A DNA stretch of 64,000 bases from Persicaria tinctoria. Taxonomy: Eukaryota; Streptophyta; Magnoliopsida; Caryophyllales; Polygonaceae. The first letter of the stretch is position 1. Each line of letters begins with the position of its first letter. The DNA lies in the NCBI GenBank assembly GCA_037127255.1, contig JBANSL010000001.1, forward strand, positions 30,374,501-30,438,500. The letters run 5' to 3'. Below the pieces are notes generated by a model that ran no database searches, was not told the DNA's origin, and saw only the letters and a list, made by a program, of their open reading frames with translations. The position numbers were made by a program, and so were the translations under genes. Of the stretch, positions 10,760-23,115 are shown one piece after another.

Positions 10760-13700
10760 GCTACAAGTTTATTTGAGTGAACACAAGATAAGGAAGCTAT
10801 ACTCCAAAACAATAATACATAGAGAACAACTTTCATTCCCATTATATATTAGATTTGACCACTAAACGACAATTAATGTAGTAACTGAATATGTATAGAA
10901 ACAAGTATGCTTAAAAATACATTTTAGACTGACAAGAACATATGTACTACTAACAAAGAAGCCAAATGCTTCAAATAACATTCCGCAGCTTAGATTTATA
11001 ATTTTCCCATTGAAAATATCAATCACAGTGAGAAGAGTGAACCATCAAGCAGCTTAGGGATGAAGAATCAACATAAATTTACGCTGGACAAATTGGTTTA
11101 TAAGCGTGTCACCTTAGGTATGTACTCATCCTTATTTTTTCTGTTCAGTGACATAAAAGGGTGGTTTGTGGGATGATTTTGTGTTCGTTTCTCTCAAAGC
11201 CTTCATAGATTTTAATCACTTTGTGTCAAAGATAGAAACCTGTTGCTTAGGGTAGTTAGCAGATCAAATCTAGAAAATCAGAAGGTTGGAGATAGTACCC
11301 TATAGTAAAAGAAAATACATGGTATGACTCCTTTGTACAATAGAGAACTGTTTTTTGATCAACATGTGAGTTCTATTTGATCTGATCAAATAATATTTTG
11401 TGTAAAGTATGTAGCCATAGGCACCAAGTATGTAAACCATAGGCACCAAGTATGCAACACCATTCAGCTACGAAGTAGCCTAACGTCGTTCTCTTTCTCT
11501 AAAAAAGTTTATGCATTAAGCCTTTGAAGTGGATTGCAACTACAACAAGAAATCTACATTTGTTGCATCTATATAAGCTATTGTTTAGTACAAAAATCAG
11601 TGGGGCTGAGAAATTACACAGAGAGAGTAACAAAAACACAATAGATGATAGGTCCTTAGTGTCTAGCCATCGACAAAAAAGTTCAACGGATTGAGAGAAA
11701 GAGAACGAGGGAGTTCAGGCTTTAGTTCAGAATCCAGCTGTGTGATGTTGCATTAAAACAGTAAAATTCATTATAGTTTTATTTTGAACTTTCAATGTTG
11801 AATTTTCTTCTATATCCGGCCTATAGGGCGTTTCAACCAAAATTCCGTTCTTTGATGTTGTGATCATAAAAACTTGCAAATCCTTTCGGTATAAGTTTCA
11901 TGATTTTCAAGTTCATATCGGTACACTTATTCTTTATATTTGTATCTTAGAGCTAGCAAACACCTTTCCATTTATGCTTCTTGTTGTAGATAAACTCATG
12001 GTTACAAGGCTGAAGTTCATCTCTATAAACTCAAGTCTTTTAATTTAACAAATAAAGGTTCTTGGATTAATGAGTATATGATCTTAGCTATCCTATTTAC
12101 CTGTCTTAAGGTGGGGGGTTGCTATCTAAACTTTAGTATATTTGCTATCCTATTTACATGTCTCAATATATGTTATGTGCTTGATTAGGTTACCTCGGAT
12201 CTTTATCATATAGAAGTAAAAACTTAAATTTTCTATACAAATTTTTGACTTTTTCTTAGCTCTTAGAATTTCTCAGCTGATCAGCCCATTTTCTGGAATT
12301 TTTTTCTCATTTATTTGGTTAAAAAAACACTCATGGTTACAAGGCTGAAGTTCATCTCTATAAACTCAAGTCTTTTAATTTAAAAAATAAAGGTTCTTGG
12401 ATTAATCAGTATACGATCTTAGCTATCCTAAGGCAATCAAATCTTGAGAATTTACCATAGGAGCCAGTTAGGGCCACATGCTTGATATATTTGCTTCAGC
12501 TCTTCGTCAAGGGAGTGTCATTTGGTTTGTAAGACTTAGAAGCAGATCTTTAAAGTATAAAATTGTTAATTTAATGAAAAAAGCATAGATTTGATTTATT
12601 AAAGCAACAATAATCAAACAGAATATGCAGTCCAAATGTATCACTATATAACCATTGAGCTCTTGAATTGCTAAGTAAAATTGCACAGCCAGTTTCCAGT
12701 TAGATATGGTCAAAAACCACAATTTACAAAAGGGGAAAGTGAAACAAAAGTATCAATATATGCTCACTACAGAACTGAGAGGTAAAATTGTCTTTAACAT
12801 AAGCTACATATTTGTAAATTTGCTGCTGTTTCTACCAAAAGTGAGATTATCCTCCAGGTGATACCTGAATTAGAGAGAAGTAAGGAAACTGTTTTTTTTT
12901 CCATTTTCAATCTTCCTATCTCAACCCCAATTACTCCAGAATACAAAACAAAAACACAGAAAATCGAAATCAAAGGAATCCGTTTCTACACACAAAAACA
13001 TGTATGATTGTCGAAATGGTATGTGTCTTTAGTTCACAATGCTAAATGATTCCTTCACTTTTCCTCAATTCTTGACTCTTATTTCAGGAGAATATTGCCA
13101 CAAGCACGTTTGCTATGCAGTTCAGATTGTACAAAAATAGTTAGCTCCTGAAGGCAGATATTGATTGCACTGAGGATCAAATTTCCTTAAGTAAACTAAA
13201 GTAGTAAACAACTGTATTAATTTTTCTTTGATGGAAAGCACCTTACAGGTTGTAGCCTTGTAGGCCACCCCATAAACATAATATTTTGCTTAAGCCATGC
13301 TCAATTTTTGATAATGAACTGGACGAGTTCTAATTTATCCTGGATAAGTTTAGACTATCTCCTATCTCTCAAGTCTAACTGGACCACAATTATAATTTAC
13401 AGGTGAAACCAAACCAGATAATACACCTATTTCTTAGAAGTATCCAGGTGGTTCGGAGCAAAAGAGCAAAAATAACTATTCTGAATTGAAGGATTCTAGT
13501 ATTTGATAAAAATAAGATCACATAACATATGCCAACAAAAGATAAAGTCGTCCTTGAAATGTACCTTCTCTCCAGCACCAACACTAGTTCTACCTTCAAC
13601 TTCTCTGGCAGAAAGGGCAGCAATCTCAACAGAAGGCAAGACTTTATATATATAAAAAATTCGATATAAATAAATTCACATGCATAATACCATCAGATTC

Positions 13701-14284
13701 AAGATCATACACTTTAATATCATCTATGTGCGTTTTGTAAATAAACTAGGGTCAATTCACGCATTCCATGTCCTTACCATTACTATTGAGTCTAGGAGCA
13801 GCATTAAATTATTGTATTACACACCAATAAGTAAAGATCTGATAGAACTTAGAAGGCAGGAACTCATAATCAGTCTTTAATACATGTACCAAAGAGAAGA
13901 GCAGATTTCAAGTACAATTATAGACAAACAACATATCATATTTAGCAATTGAAAGTTTGGAAGGATTCCATAGGTCTATGACAATATTCTCTACTTAACA
14001 AGTTGGTTGAATGCTTAGAAAGAGACGACTTCAAGACTATCCAAGATGCAATATGGATTTTAAATAAGATTGAACATGAGTTAGAAGCAAATAGGAGGAG
14101 GAATTTCATACCTAGAAACATATCGAGAACCCTTGTCTTTAGTATGAAAGCAAAAAATCAGAACACCTGATAAAGCCCCAAATTAGTTAGATTATAAAGT
14201 AATTCAAACCCAAAACAAACCCTAAATAAAAAATGAATGCCAAGTTCAGCTACATACACTTAATCAAACGATTTCACATAAACC
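10760..14284. other. Long AT-rich stretch without a recognisable gene
   Basis: Intron-like AT-rich sequence. A minus-strand exon-like fragment at 13560-13635 reads VEIAALSAREVEGRTSVGAG, but I cannot place it in a family. Apart from the duplicated 101-bp segment listed separately, no structure stands out. Confidence 0.4.
11994..12429 (+). repeat. Direct duplication of a 101-bp segment
   Basis: 11994-12094 and 12329-12429 are nearly identical direct copies (both begin ACTCATGGTTACAAGGCTGA), about 235 bp apart, with only a few mismatches. The spacer contains partial re-copies of the phrase GCTATCCTATTTAC. It looks like a recent segmental duplication in non-coding sequence. Confidence 0.85.
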
Positions 14285-14680
14285 CTAAATCACACATATT
14301 GAAAAAAGGAGGTGGAGAAGTGCCCTACCACGAAGAGAAGGCGGAAGTCCTTGTTCGATAGAGAAGCGCTCTACCGCGAAGAGAAGCCGAGCTTTGGTTC
14401 CATGGCCGGAGAGAAGAGGACGACAATGAAAGAGGGTTTCACGAGTTGGTTCAACAGTGTGAGGAAACCCCAAAGAGCGCCACCGAATTTGACAGTCGGA
14501 AGAGCGCCGCCGCAGCCCCCTCGAGTTCGACAGTCACAGGCCCTACATGGTTGGAAGCCAGCAGGAGTGGAGGAGGAAGGAGTCGCAGTGAGCATGAGTC
14601 GAGGAGGAAGGAGTCGCAGGAGGAAGGAGTCGAACAGGAGGAATGAGTCGTTGGTGAATATGACCTATTTCATTTTCTAA
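14285..14680 (-). other. GC-rich first-exon-like segment (minus strand)
   Basis: On the minus strand a GC-rich stretch with serine/proline-rich frames is followed by AT-rich intron-like sequence ending in a TTTATCAG-type acceptor near 14165. It includes a microrepeat of GGAGGAAGGAGTCGCAG on the plus strand. It resembles a captured 5' exon. No family is recognised. Confidence 0.35.
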
Positions 14681-14869
14681 GTATAATATGTTGCTTCTTT
14701 TTTTTGGGCAAAAAATTCAATTTTTTTTCTAAGTGTGGGAGATATTGGGGTTGTTTTTTATGAATTTAAGAAGCAATTGCAAATTTCTAGGAAATTTTCT
14801 AAGTGTTGGGAGATTTGGGATGCGCCCGCCTGTATTCGAAGTGAGCGGGATTTTACTTGTTCAGATTTC

Positions 14870-15054
14870 ATTTTCGCGCCTTCTTTTTTTTTTTCCAGAA
14901 AACCACATTTAACATCGGTCGACAAATTTGGGCGATGTTTGTTTTGTTTTCAACATCAGAAATTTACAAACCGTTGTTAAATTTATTTTTAACATCATGC
15001 GTTTTTCTAACTGATGTTAATCATACGATGTCTATGAACACAATTCTAGTAGTG
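14870..15054. mobile_element. Right terminal region of another CACTA transposon
   Basis: The block ends ATTCTAGTAGTG at 15054, so the reverse strand begins CACTACTAGAAT. Subterminal repeats around AACATCGGT and ACCGATGTT or ACTGATGTT are packed into the last 170 bp in both orientations. The repeat family differs from that at 5591, so the two ends do not belong to one element. I found no matching left end. The Ulp1-like gene at 8930-10540 may belong to this element. Confidence 0.75.
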
Positions 15055-15078
15055 ATATATATATATATATATATATAT
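15055..15078. repeat. (AT)n microsatellite
   Basis: A run of about twelve AT dinucleotides directly abuts the CACTA terminus at 15054. Confidence 0.9.
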
Positions 15079-15127
15079 TTGTGTGAAAATGAGTCTTTCA
15101 ATATGGCAGAATTACGACGCTGAGAAA

Positions 15128-16245
15128 ATGAGTGATAATCAAAACAACGCGGGGCAGAGGCGCAGAGCATGAGCCAAGGGATCCACCAGGATCAGGAGGC
15201 CTCAAGCATGTATGTCCCGTTAACACCAACCTAATCCAGATGGCGAAACAGGAGACCAACACCTCAGTACACCTCCACATCACCATTACAATCACCATGG
15301 ATTAGAGGGAGAGCACATACTGCAGAATTTCTGGTATTATGAAGCACATCGTGAACAGCCTAACCCCCTTCTGCAAGAACAATCACAGTACTATTATTAT
15401 GATCACTGGGGTCAGAATCCGCGTCAACATGGGAATTTCCATCATGAGGAGCAGCGTGGGAATTTCGATAGATATTATATTGCATACGACAACCCAAGCA
15501 ACTTGAATTACGGCTTCAGAAGTCAGGCAATGTCGCGCCAAGCATGGCAGAATGATCAACGACAGCATGAGAATAAATACCGACGTGGAGAGAGATCCAC
15601 GGATGTTTCCACCTCTACAAAGTCCGACTCAGCAGATAAAAGAGCAGAAGGCGAACCAGCGGTTTTCCCATCAGTATTCTCTAAGGAGATCTGCTCCGCA
15701 ACAGTGCCAAAAAGGTGGAGAGATGTGAACCTTATGAAATATGATGGGATGACTTATCCCGAAGATCATCTCTGCCATTTTACAACTGTGATGGGGATAA
15801 ATGAGTACAATGATGCTATGTTATGTCGAACATTTCCCTCAACCCTGACGAAAATCGCCCTTACCTGGTTCACAAACCTACCAAATAACTCCGTAACCAG
15901 TTTCACCCAGCTGGAAGCGCGCGGTCAAGAAAGAAGACCATGCTTGATTTGAATTCCATTAGGCAAGGAGCTGGAGAGACCTTAGGACACTTTTTCACTC
16001 ATTTTACCAGTGTGGTGGTGCAAATCCCCAACTTTAATCATGAGCCAGCAATTATCATACTCATGGAAAATTTGGCAGAGGGAGACTTCAAGAGGTACCT
16101 ATTCTGGAAGAAACCAGCTAGTTACGATGATTTGAGGGAACGGGTGTCAAGACAGATTGAGGCTGAAGAGGCAGCTGCGTCCAGTTCAAGAGCAAACACA
16201 GACAGTCAGGGATTCTTTGGGAAACTCGCTGGGAAGTTCAAGTAG
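15128..16245 (+). pseudogene. gag: Tat-clade Ty3 retrotransposon Gag (broken)
   Basis: Gag forms the capsid-like particle of the retrotransposon. The frame starts near MSDNQNN (15128), passes a frameshift near 15170, and reaches the retrotransposon-gag core: KYDGMTYPEDHLCHFTT, ALTWFTNLP and FTQLE, then LDLNSIRQGAGETLGHFFTH. That order is typical of Tat-type Gag. A second break near 15930 removes several residues between FTQLE and the next segment. Downstream (16246-16850) an arginine-rich linker leads to the protease; no CCHC knuckle is evident. It heads the gag-pol unit that continues to 26864 and runs in the same direction as both LTR copies. Confidence 0.85.
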
Positions 16246-16869
16246 GAGAAAGTCCAGCCGCTCAGACATCACTCAGAAGCGGTAGATTTTCGTCCCCGCC
16301 GCGACGAAGTACACATGAATTTTGAAAGAGGCCAAGGGTCTCATCAAAGAGAGGATCATTCGTGGTCCTATCGTCCGAGGGAGAACCCCTATAGGAATCA
16401 AGAAATGAGATTTCCACCAAGACGATAAGATCGACCCATTCGGAGACCGGATTGGGAAGACCGTAACCCCAGACTTGATGACCCTCATGATCGACATGAC
16501 CGTTACCTAGGACAACAGGATCAGCGCAGTGAACCTCCTTTTTACAACCGGGGAAGAGGTAGGGGACGAAGAGGGCGCGGTGGTAGACAGAACTATGCGC
16601 ATACCGTACAAAGGTCCGTGAATCAGGGAGAAGCTCAAAGACTGGGGGAAGGCCACATACCAGAACCCGATGGTTTCATAAATGCCCTCGCAGGAGGGTA
16701 CTCCATGGCAGGATCGAGTAGATAAGAAAAAAGGAACTACGAGCGAGAAGGAAGGCAACTGCCATCCGCGTCAAGCAGAAGAATCTCTTTGTCGCAACAT
16801 GAAGACATATCTTTTTCGCCGAAAGACGCTGAGGAAGTAAGGATGCCGCACTCGGACCCTTTGGTCATC

Positions 16870-17170
16870 CATGCTTAGATAGCTGCCAAGACAGTCAAAA
16901 GAGTGTTCATTGACACCGGTTCCTCTGTCGATATCTTATCACGGGAAGCTTTCTCTCAGATGGGGATCTCCGCGGCATCATTGAAACCATACTCAGGCAC
17001 GCTGATCACGTTCTCAGGAGAAGAAGTACGAGTGGCCGGGACAATCGAGTTGACAGTAGTTTTGGGAACAATCCCGAAAAGACACATGGAGAATATTGTA
17101 TTCACAGTAGTAAAGATTCCAACCGTGTACAATGCTTTGTTTTGACGCGTCTCACTCTATAAATTTAAGA
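16870..17170 (+). pseudogene. Tat-clade retrotransposon aspartic protease
   Basis: The protease matures the Gag-Pol polyprotein. The catalytic motif FIDTGSSVDIL begins at 16906, and the flap and hydrophobic strands (IELTVVLGT, VVKIPTVYNALF) follow in the usual order. A TGA stop at 17143 interrupts the junction to the polymerase, just after the YNAL motif that normally leads into GR-type residues. It lies between Gag and reverse transcriptase, as in all Ty3 elements. Confidence 0.85.
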
Positions 17171-18766
17171 TGATAGTGTCAATTTATCACTTTGTTGGGA
17201 AGTTTCCTCTACCAGGAGGGGGAATCGGGGAAGTTCGCGGCCAGCAGCAAGAAAGCAGAAGTTGCTACTTGACATCTATCAAGAAAAAGAAAGAGGTAAT
17301 GTGTATTAGTGAGAAATGTGAATCCATGGTGGGAGATAGTGACCCATCAGGGCTCTCAGAAGCTGAGCTTGAGGTGAGACCAACAGAAGCAAAAGTACCA
17401 ACCGCGGATGAAAGAGTTGCCTATACACCTTTTCCAAACCCCGGTGAAAAAGTCTATTTAGGGCAAGCACTAGATTCAGAAGAAAGAGGTCGAGTCTTGG
17501 AAATCATAGCAAGATCGAGAGACGTTTTCGCGTGGACTCCGCGGGACCTGTTGGGAGTCCCATCCATAACTGCTTTGCATACTTTAAGAATCGTCCAGGA
17601 GCTAAGCACATTGTACAAAAGAAGAGGAAAATGGCTCCCGAGAAAGCAGTCGCGACAAAAGAAGAAACTGATAAGCTGTTGGAAGCAGGATTCATAGAAG
17701 AAGTAGAAGATTCAAATTGGCTCTTGAATGTGGTTCTAGTGAAGAAGTCTAATGGGAAATGGAGAATGTGCATCGATTTCACTGATCTTAATAAATCCAG
17801 CCCCAAAGATAGTTACCCCTTACCGTCTATAGACGAGCTTGTTGACGGAACCGCGAGTAACAAGGTCCTCAGTTTTCTTGATGCTTACTCTGGATATAAT
17901 CAGATATGCTTGGACCCGCAAGACAAGAAGGCCACTACTTTCATCACCAACCAGGGGATATTTTGCTCCCGCATCATGCCCTTTGGGCTCAGGAATGCCG
18001 GAGCTGCGTTTCAAAGAACCGTTGATCGAATCTTTTGTAAGATGATTGGGATGATTGTGTCGATATATGTGGATGATATTGTAGTTAGGAGCCAAAAAGC
18101 AGAAGATCACGCGACAGATCTGCAAGAAACATTTGATTCCCTTCGCAGAGGAGGTTTGAACCAGAACACTGAAAAGTGTGTCTTCGGGGTTGACTCTGGA
18201 AAATTCCTTGGATTCATGGTTACCCATCGGGGAATTGATGTGAATCCTGAAAAGGTGGCGGCAATCCAAAATCTTCAACCACCGCGGACGATCAAGGAAT
18301 TACAATCTTTAAACGGAGCAGTAAACTACCTAAGCCGATTTTGCTAATGTCTAGCCGACAAGTCATTACCCTTCTTTGCTTTACTCAAGAAGAAGGGACC
18401 AATACGGTGGACTCCAGAATTACAGGTAGCATTCGACGGTTCAAAAGTTTTCCTATCAACATTCCCCACTCTGCACGAACCCGAGAAACAGGAGGGTCTA
18501 CACCTGTACCTATCAGTCAAAAATATTACCATCAGCGCGGTCTTGACGCGAGAAGAAAAGTACCCAGTATATTATATCAGTCGTGTGCTACAAGATGCTG
18601 AGACGCGGTACGAACCAGTGGAGAAGATGATCCTATGCCTGGTATTCGCGGCAAGAAGGTTGAGGCCCTACTTCCAGGATCACATCACCAGAGTCATGAC
18701 TGACCTACCTTTACGACAAATTCTTCATTCCCCATGCTTGTCGGGAAGGATGATGATGTGGGCAGT
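17171..18766 (+). pseudogene. pol: Tat-clade reverse transcriptase and RNase H (5' part of split pol)
   Basis: The enzyme copies element RNA into DNA. Landmarks in order are: FAWTPRDL linker (17530), MAPEKAVATKEETDKLL, VLVKKSNGKWRMCIDFTDLN (17740), SFLDAYSGYNQI (17875), MPFGLRNAGAAFQR (17980), and the catalytic YVDDIVV at 18067. The connection and RNase H follow from 18347 (FALLKKKGPIRWTPELQ, then YYISRVLQDAETRYEPVEK at 18570). There is a frameshift near 17560-17600 and a stop at 18345. The frame is cut at 18766 inside the WAV word of RNase H by the Athila-like insertion and resumes in register at 25050. Confidence 0.9.
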
Positions 18767-20657
18767 TGTTGTGAGACTAATTTGCCATATCAATTTCTCC
18801 ATGCATTTCATGCATTTAGGTTCAAATAATACAAAATATGTGTAGTTTATGTTTATTTATAATATATGGAGGTCGACACAAGTTTTTGTTATATTTCGCA
18901 GAAATCGGACGCACTTTGAAGCTTAAAGGAAACTCATAGAGAAGCTAAGAATGGTGCAGCTGGAGAAAAGGCCATTTTTTCGGTATTTATCATTCTGAAT
19001 TAAGCTTTGATATCTTCATGAGAGTTGTAGCCCTCGAAAAAAGCTTTCCAACGCATGATCATATGCATCAATCCAACGAACGAGGACTCGGGAAAGTGCG
19101 TTTCAAGAACAGAGCTGAAAGCTGAGAGACTTGAAATCGAGCTGAGTTCCAAAAATCGACAAGGAAGCTGGGAGCTGAACATTCAACTCGATATCGAGGA
19201 AACCTACTCGATATCGAGGAAGACTTGGTCGATTTTCACATCTTGGAGCCGAGATAGACGAAGAAGCTGAAGACGGACCAAACTCTAGTCGATGTCGAGG
19301 AAATTACTCGATATCGAGTAAAAACCCAAGTCGACTTTGCTCCAAAAGCCGGAATCGAGTTGCTGAGCAGAAGACAAGAAAAGTGCTACTCGAAATTGAG
19401 CAATTCTACTCGATATCGAGGAAGTTCCAGTGGCCGACGTCCGAGAATCTTGTTAAGTTTCTATCCCGAAGCCGATGGAGATATTTTCGAGATCAAATTC
19501 TGTCAACTTCCCTCAAGATCTATCAACTCCATGGAGGATTTATCCACAAATTAGATATAGTCCTAGTTGATTTAATTCTTTTATTCCATTATTTTTTAAG
19601 TAAGTAGATAAATAGATATAGATATAGATATACTTTCTTACCTTGATTAGCAAGGGTTGGAAGCCTACAAATAAAGCCCATAGGGATGGATTTTATTCAT
19701 TCAATTCAGAAGCTAGAGAAGAAGTTCCACAGAGAAGTTTAGGAGTTCAAAGATTTTAGGGTTTTGGCGTTCAACGAAAGTTGGAGTGCCGGGATTGTAA
19801 AGACTTTGAATTTAGTTTATGCAAATTTCTTTTAAATCAATGTCTGAGATTGCGATGAGGTTCGAGTAGTCCACCTACTTCTAGGGTTGGGGTGAGCCCA
19901 ACGATAACCCTGCGTGTTTGAGGTAAAGATCCGACTTTTATCATGTTTTGAGCATCTACTACCTTTTATGTGTTTATTACCCATTTAATGGAGATCCATG
20001 CTAACAACTTGGATTGTAAACATAAAATAAGTAGATACAATTAGAGTTTCTTGAAAGAGTTGTCTAATTGTTGGAAAAGGCAAAAGTTTGATCCTTCGAT
20101 GCAATTTTCATGATTATGTGTTTTATTCTTGCCTTATACATGTTTGGTTATCGTTGTCACAAATCCCGATCTTGGAAGTCTTTCATATAGTTTATTTCGA
20201 ATCCCGCAAGCTTTGTTCTTTATTTTATTTCATTAAAGTTTCTGTTTTTTTCCTCAATACCGACCAAAACTGGTCGACATCGACTTCTCACTTTCGATCA
20301 ACGAGATCGCTATCGCTTTTGGTTTCTGCAGGTACTCGACGTCGACAAAAGATCTACTCGATATCGAGTAACTTCTGCTCGATATCGACCAAAGTTGCAG
20401 CCTGCCACCTGCTCGTTCGACTTGCTCGATCTTCTATCGAGTAACTTTACTCGAGATCGATGTAATCTGTGGTCGACTTCTGTTCGTGAGATTTCTCCGC
20501 TGCCTAGGATTCGCTGACACGCTTCCTCGTGGATCGATCCTGACTTCCCACTGCTGCATCGGGAGGGAGTCTTATAATTATTTGTACGGGACGGAATCTG
20601 GTTTGCTTTGATTTATTTATATTTTAATTGCAAGTCTCGATTTCCTCCCTATCAACA
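18767..20657 (+). repeat. 5' LTR of Athila-like copy 1
   Basis: 1891 bp. It contains many TCGATATCGA words (for example 19188-19220, 19310-19420, 20350-20400). The TATA box that is intact in the 3' LTR (CTATAAATA, 24052-24060) reads CTACAAATA here (about 19665). It also lacks roughly 20 bp near the start and 20 bp near 19125 that the 3' LTR has. Confidence 0.95.
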
Positions 20658-23115
20658 AATTGGCGCCGTTGCCGGGGAAGCAATCATTCACGCCTTAGGT
20701 AGTTAGATCTCACGTTTCCTTTGAAGTTTTATTTTACAGGTGTATGCGATGGTCAACCACCTGAATTGAACGCTTTAAAATGCAAGGCTCATATGATATG
20801 GAGGCCAAAATAGCATAGCTTCGCCAACAGATAGTGGAGATAGACCGGGAGAAGGCGGAATTAACCCGTCAGCGAGATGCCGATGCCGCCGAAAACCGTC
20901 GGCTCAAGGAACAATTAGATGCCTCGCGTAGATGGGAGCATCACACTGAATCGCCCAAACCAACAATGACAAGTTGGTTCGACAATGTCCTCTTCTATGA
21001 GCCAGTCGACATTGACTACCTGGACTCGAAATATAAACATTCTGGAGGAACTGATCCAGAAACACTAGCCGAAATTGTCTGTACCACATAAACCCAGGTA
21101 TGTCCTTCCTCTATTTCGACATCTACTTCGCTATCTATCTTTGAAGAATCTTTGGAAGGATCCCAAGAAGAAGAAGAGCCACCAACGCAGAAAGCGGACA
21201 TTGTTGCCCATAGTGTTACCAGATCGCTTTTACCTTACAAGGTGAAGGTCATCCCCGACAATTTTGAGCAACCGATGTTCATATTTAAGTATGGGGTCCT
21301 AGCAAAGTGTCATGAAACTACACAAGATGAGGTGGAAATATCTCTTCCCATTCCACCGTTTTGCTGTGGTGAAGATGTGCAAACAAATCAACCAATGAAG
21401 CGGAAGAGGTATAATGATGAGGCATGTATAGTTTCTTTATATCTTTCTTTATGCATGCCATCTGGAGCCCAGGAAGATGAATGGATGAGGCCATGAAGCG
21501 TTCACTCGGGGAGGTTCAAACTTCTTCACATGATGCCCCCGGATGACATCCCACGCTTCCCACCACCGAAGGAACCACCAGATCCACCAATACCTCCGGA
21601 CAAAGATGGGTCAGGCTAATGCTTAATGGAGAAAGTCGGCCTAGCGACTATAAAATCTAGAGCTTGTAAATAGACATTTATTTTTGGGACTTTTGGACAT
21701 TGTTGCTTTTGTTTGTTTTTGGTTTTGAACTTTTAGTTTTTCTATTGTGGGTATTTCTCTTCTACATTTTTTCAGGTCCATGGAGATAGAAGTAAACTAA
21801 ATCAGACTCGGCCCAGAGCATAGCACTCGATTCCCGACGATCTGCACACCTGTCTAGTGAGTTTCTTTCATTACCCTTGTTTTCATACAGTGAGGACACT
21901 GTAATGTTTAAGTATGGGGTGGGGGAAGGGCTTACTTTATGCATATTTGGTTTTATTTGACATTATGTGTGCATTTTTAAGGTTTATTTCTTGAATTGCT
22001 TATACATGGCTATTTTGGAATTCATTATTGATTTATGGGCTTATATGCATGTTTTCCAAAATTTGTAAAAATGACCCCCATTGAAAATTTTGATTATTGT
22101 CATGGAATCTTTATAGAACTCGACGATGAAAAATTACATTCATTCGAGATATAACATGAAATTGCCTAGTAAAGGGAAGTCACAATGAAATGCATATTTT
22201 CTTGAAAACCATGAAAGGAGGTAAAATTTGAAGCTGCTTTTGACATATTGCATGATAAGAGGATGGAGGACTTTATATTTCCATATAATGCTCATTGTTA
22301 TATCCTAGCCTTACCTATGCTTTTGCATTACACAAAAGCCATATTATGCCTTATTTCATATATTGTTCCACATGTTCTAAATATTGCCATTCTTTACCTT
22401 ATTTCCTATCCGGGGATTATGTTGAGAATGATGTTACATTATGGAGATTGTTATATGGTTGTTGTGTTGTTATATATCATATTTGGAGTTTGGAAGGAAA
22501 TTGTTTGAAAAATATGGAAAATTTAATGAGTGAAAGAAAATCCGGTCACCTCAGGAGATAAAGGTAGATCGACCTTGCTTGCTGAGATAATAGTTCAGTG
22601 AGATGGGACACACAGGTGAGAAGTCCAAAAGCACTAAGTATCCGGGGCCATTCATGACACCCATGTTTGCGACTCACGAGAAGGCAGTACTGAGGTTAGA
22701 GAGGTAAAAACATTATTATTGATAAAAGCATTATGGAAGGTGATGAATCTTATGACGAAGGAATGTGGAAATACATTTTGGAAACACTCAATTTCCCCGG
22801 ATTATTAGCACCACATTGCCAAAAATTTCCCACCTTTAGCATTTTACCAATCTACTCCTTATTGAGCTTAAATTAAAGTCCTCTTGATTATTAATGCTTT
22901 GTCATGAATTATTTTTGCATAACCCTCCTTATGTGAGTAGATGTTGCTTTTTATTGCACATGCATAAATTTGTGACACTAGTACCTTTTCGAGGATGGTA
23001 ATTAATTGAAGGAACATATGAGAATGAATCTAAGATGTTGAGAGTTTTGATTTCTTCCCCTGAATGACAATTAAAAGTATTGCTTGAGGACAAGCAAGCT
23101 TAAGTATGGGGTGTT
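20658..23115 (+). pseudogene. Internal region of Athila-like copy 1 with decayed ORFs
   Basis: After the primer site, a Gag-amino-terminus-like frame (20790-21091) reads a coiled-coil-like KAELTRQRDADAAENRRLKE, with an early stop. A second frame (21152-21496) with acidic and proline-rich parts (reading to KVIPDNFEQPMFIFKYG) has no domain I know. From about 21625 to 23115 the sequence is non-coding and closely related to 56610-58094 of copy 2, so both belong to one family. I see no polymerase remnant. Confidence 0.7.

Noticed and set aside
15098..15298. Minus-strand ORF opposite the Gag start
   Set aside because: Shadow frame of the Gag region; Gag motifs on the plus strand explain the sequence.
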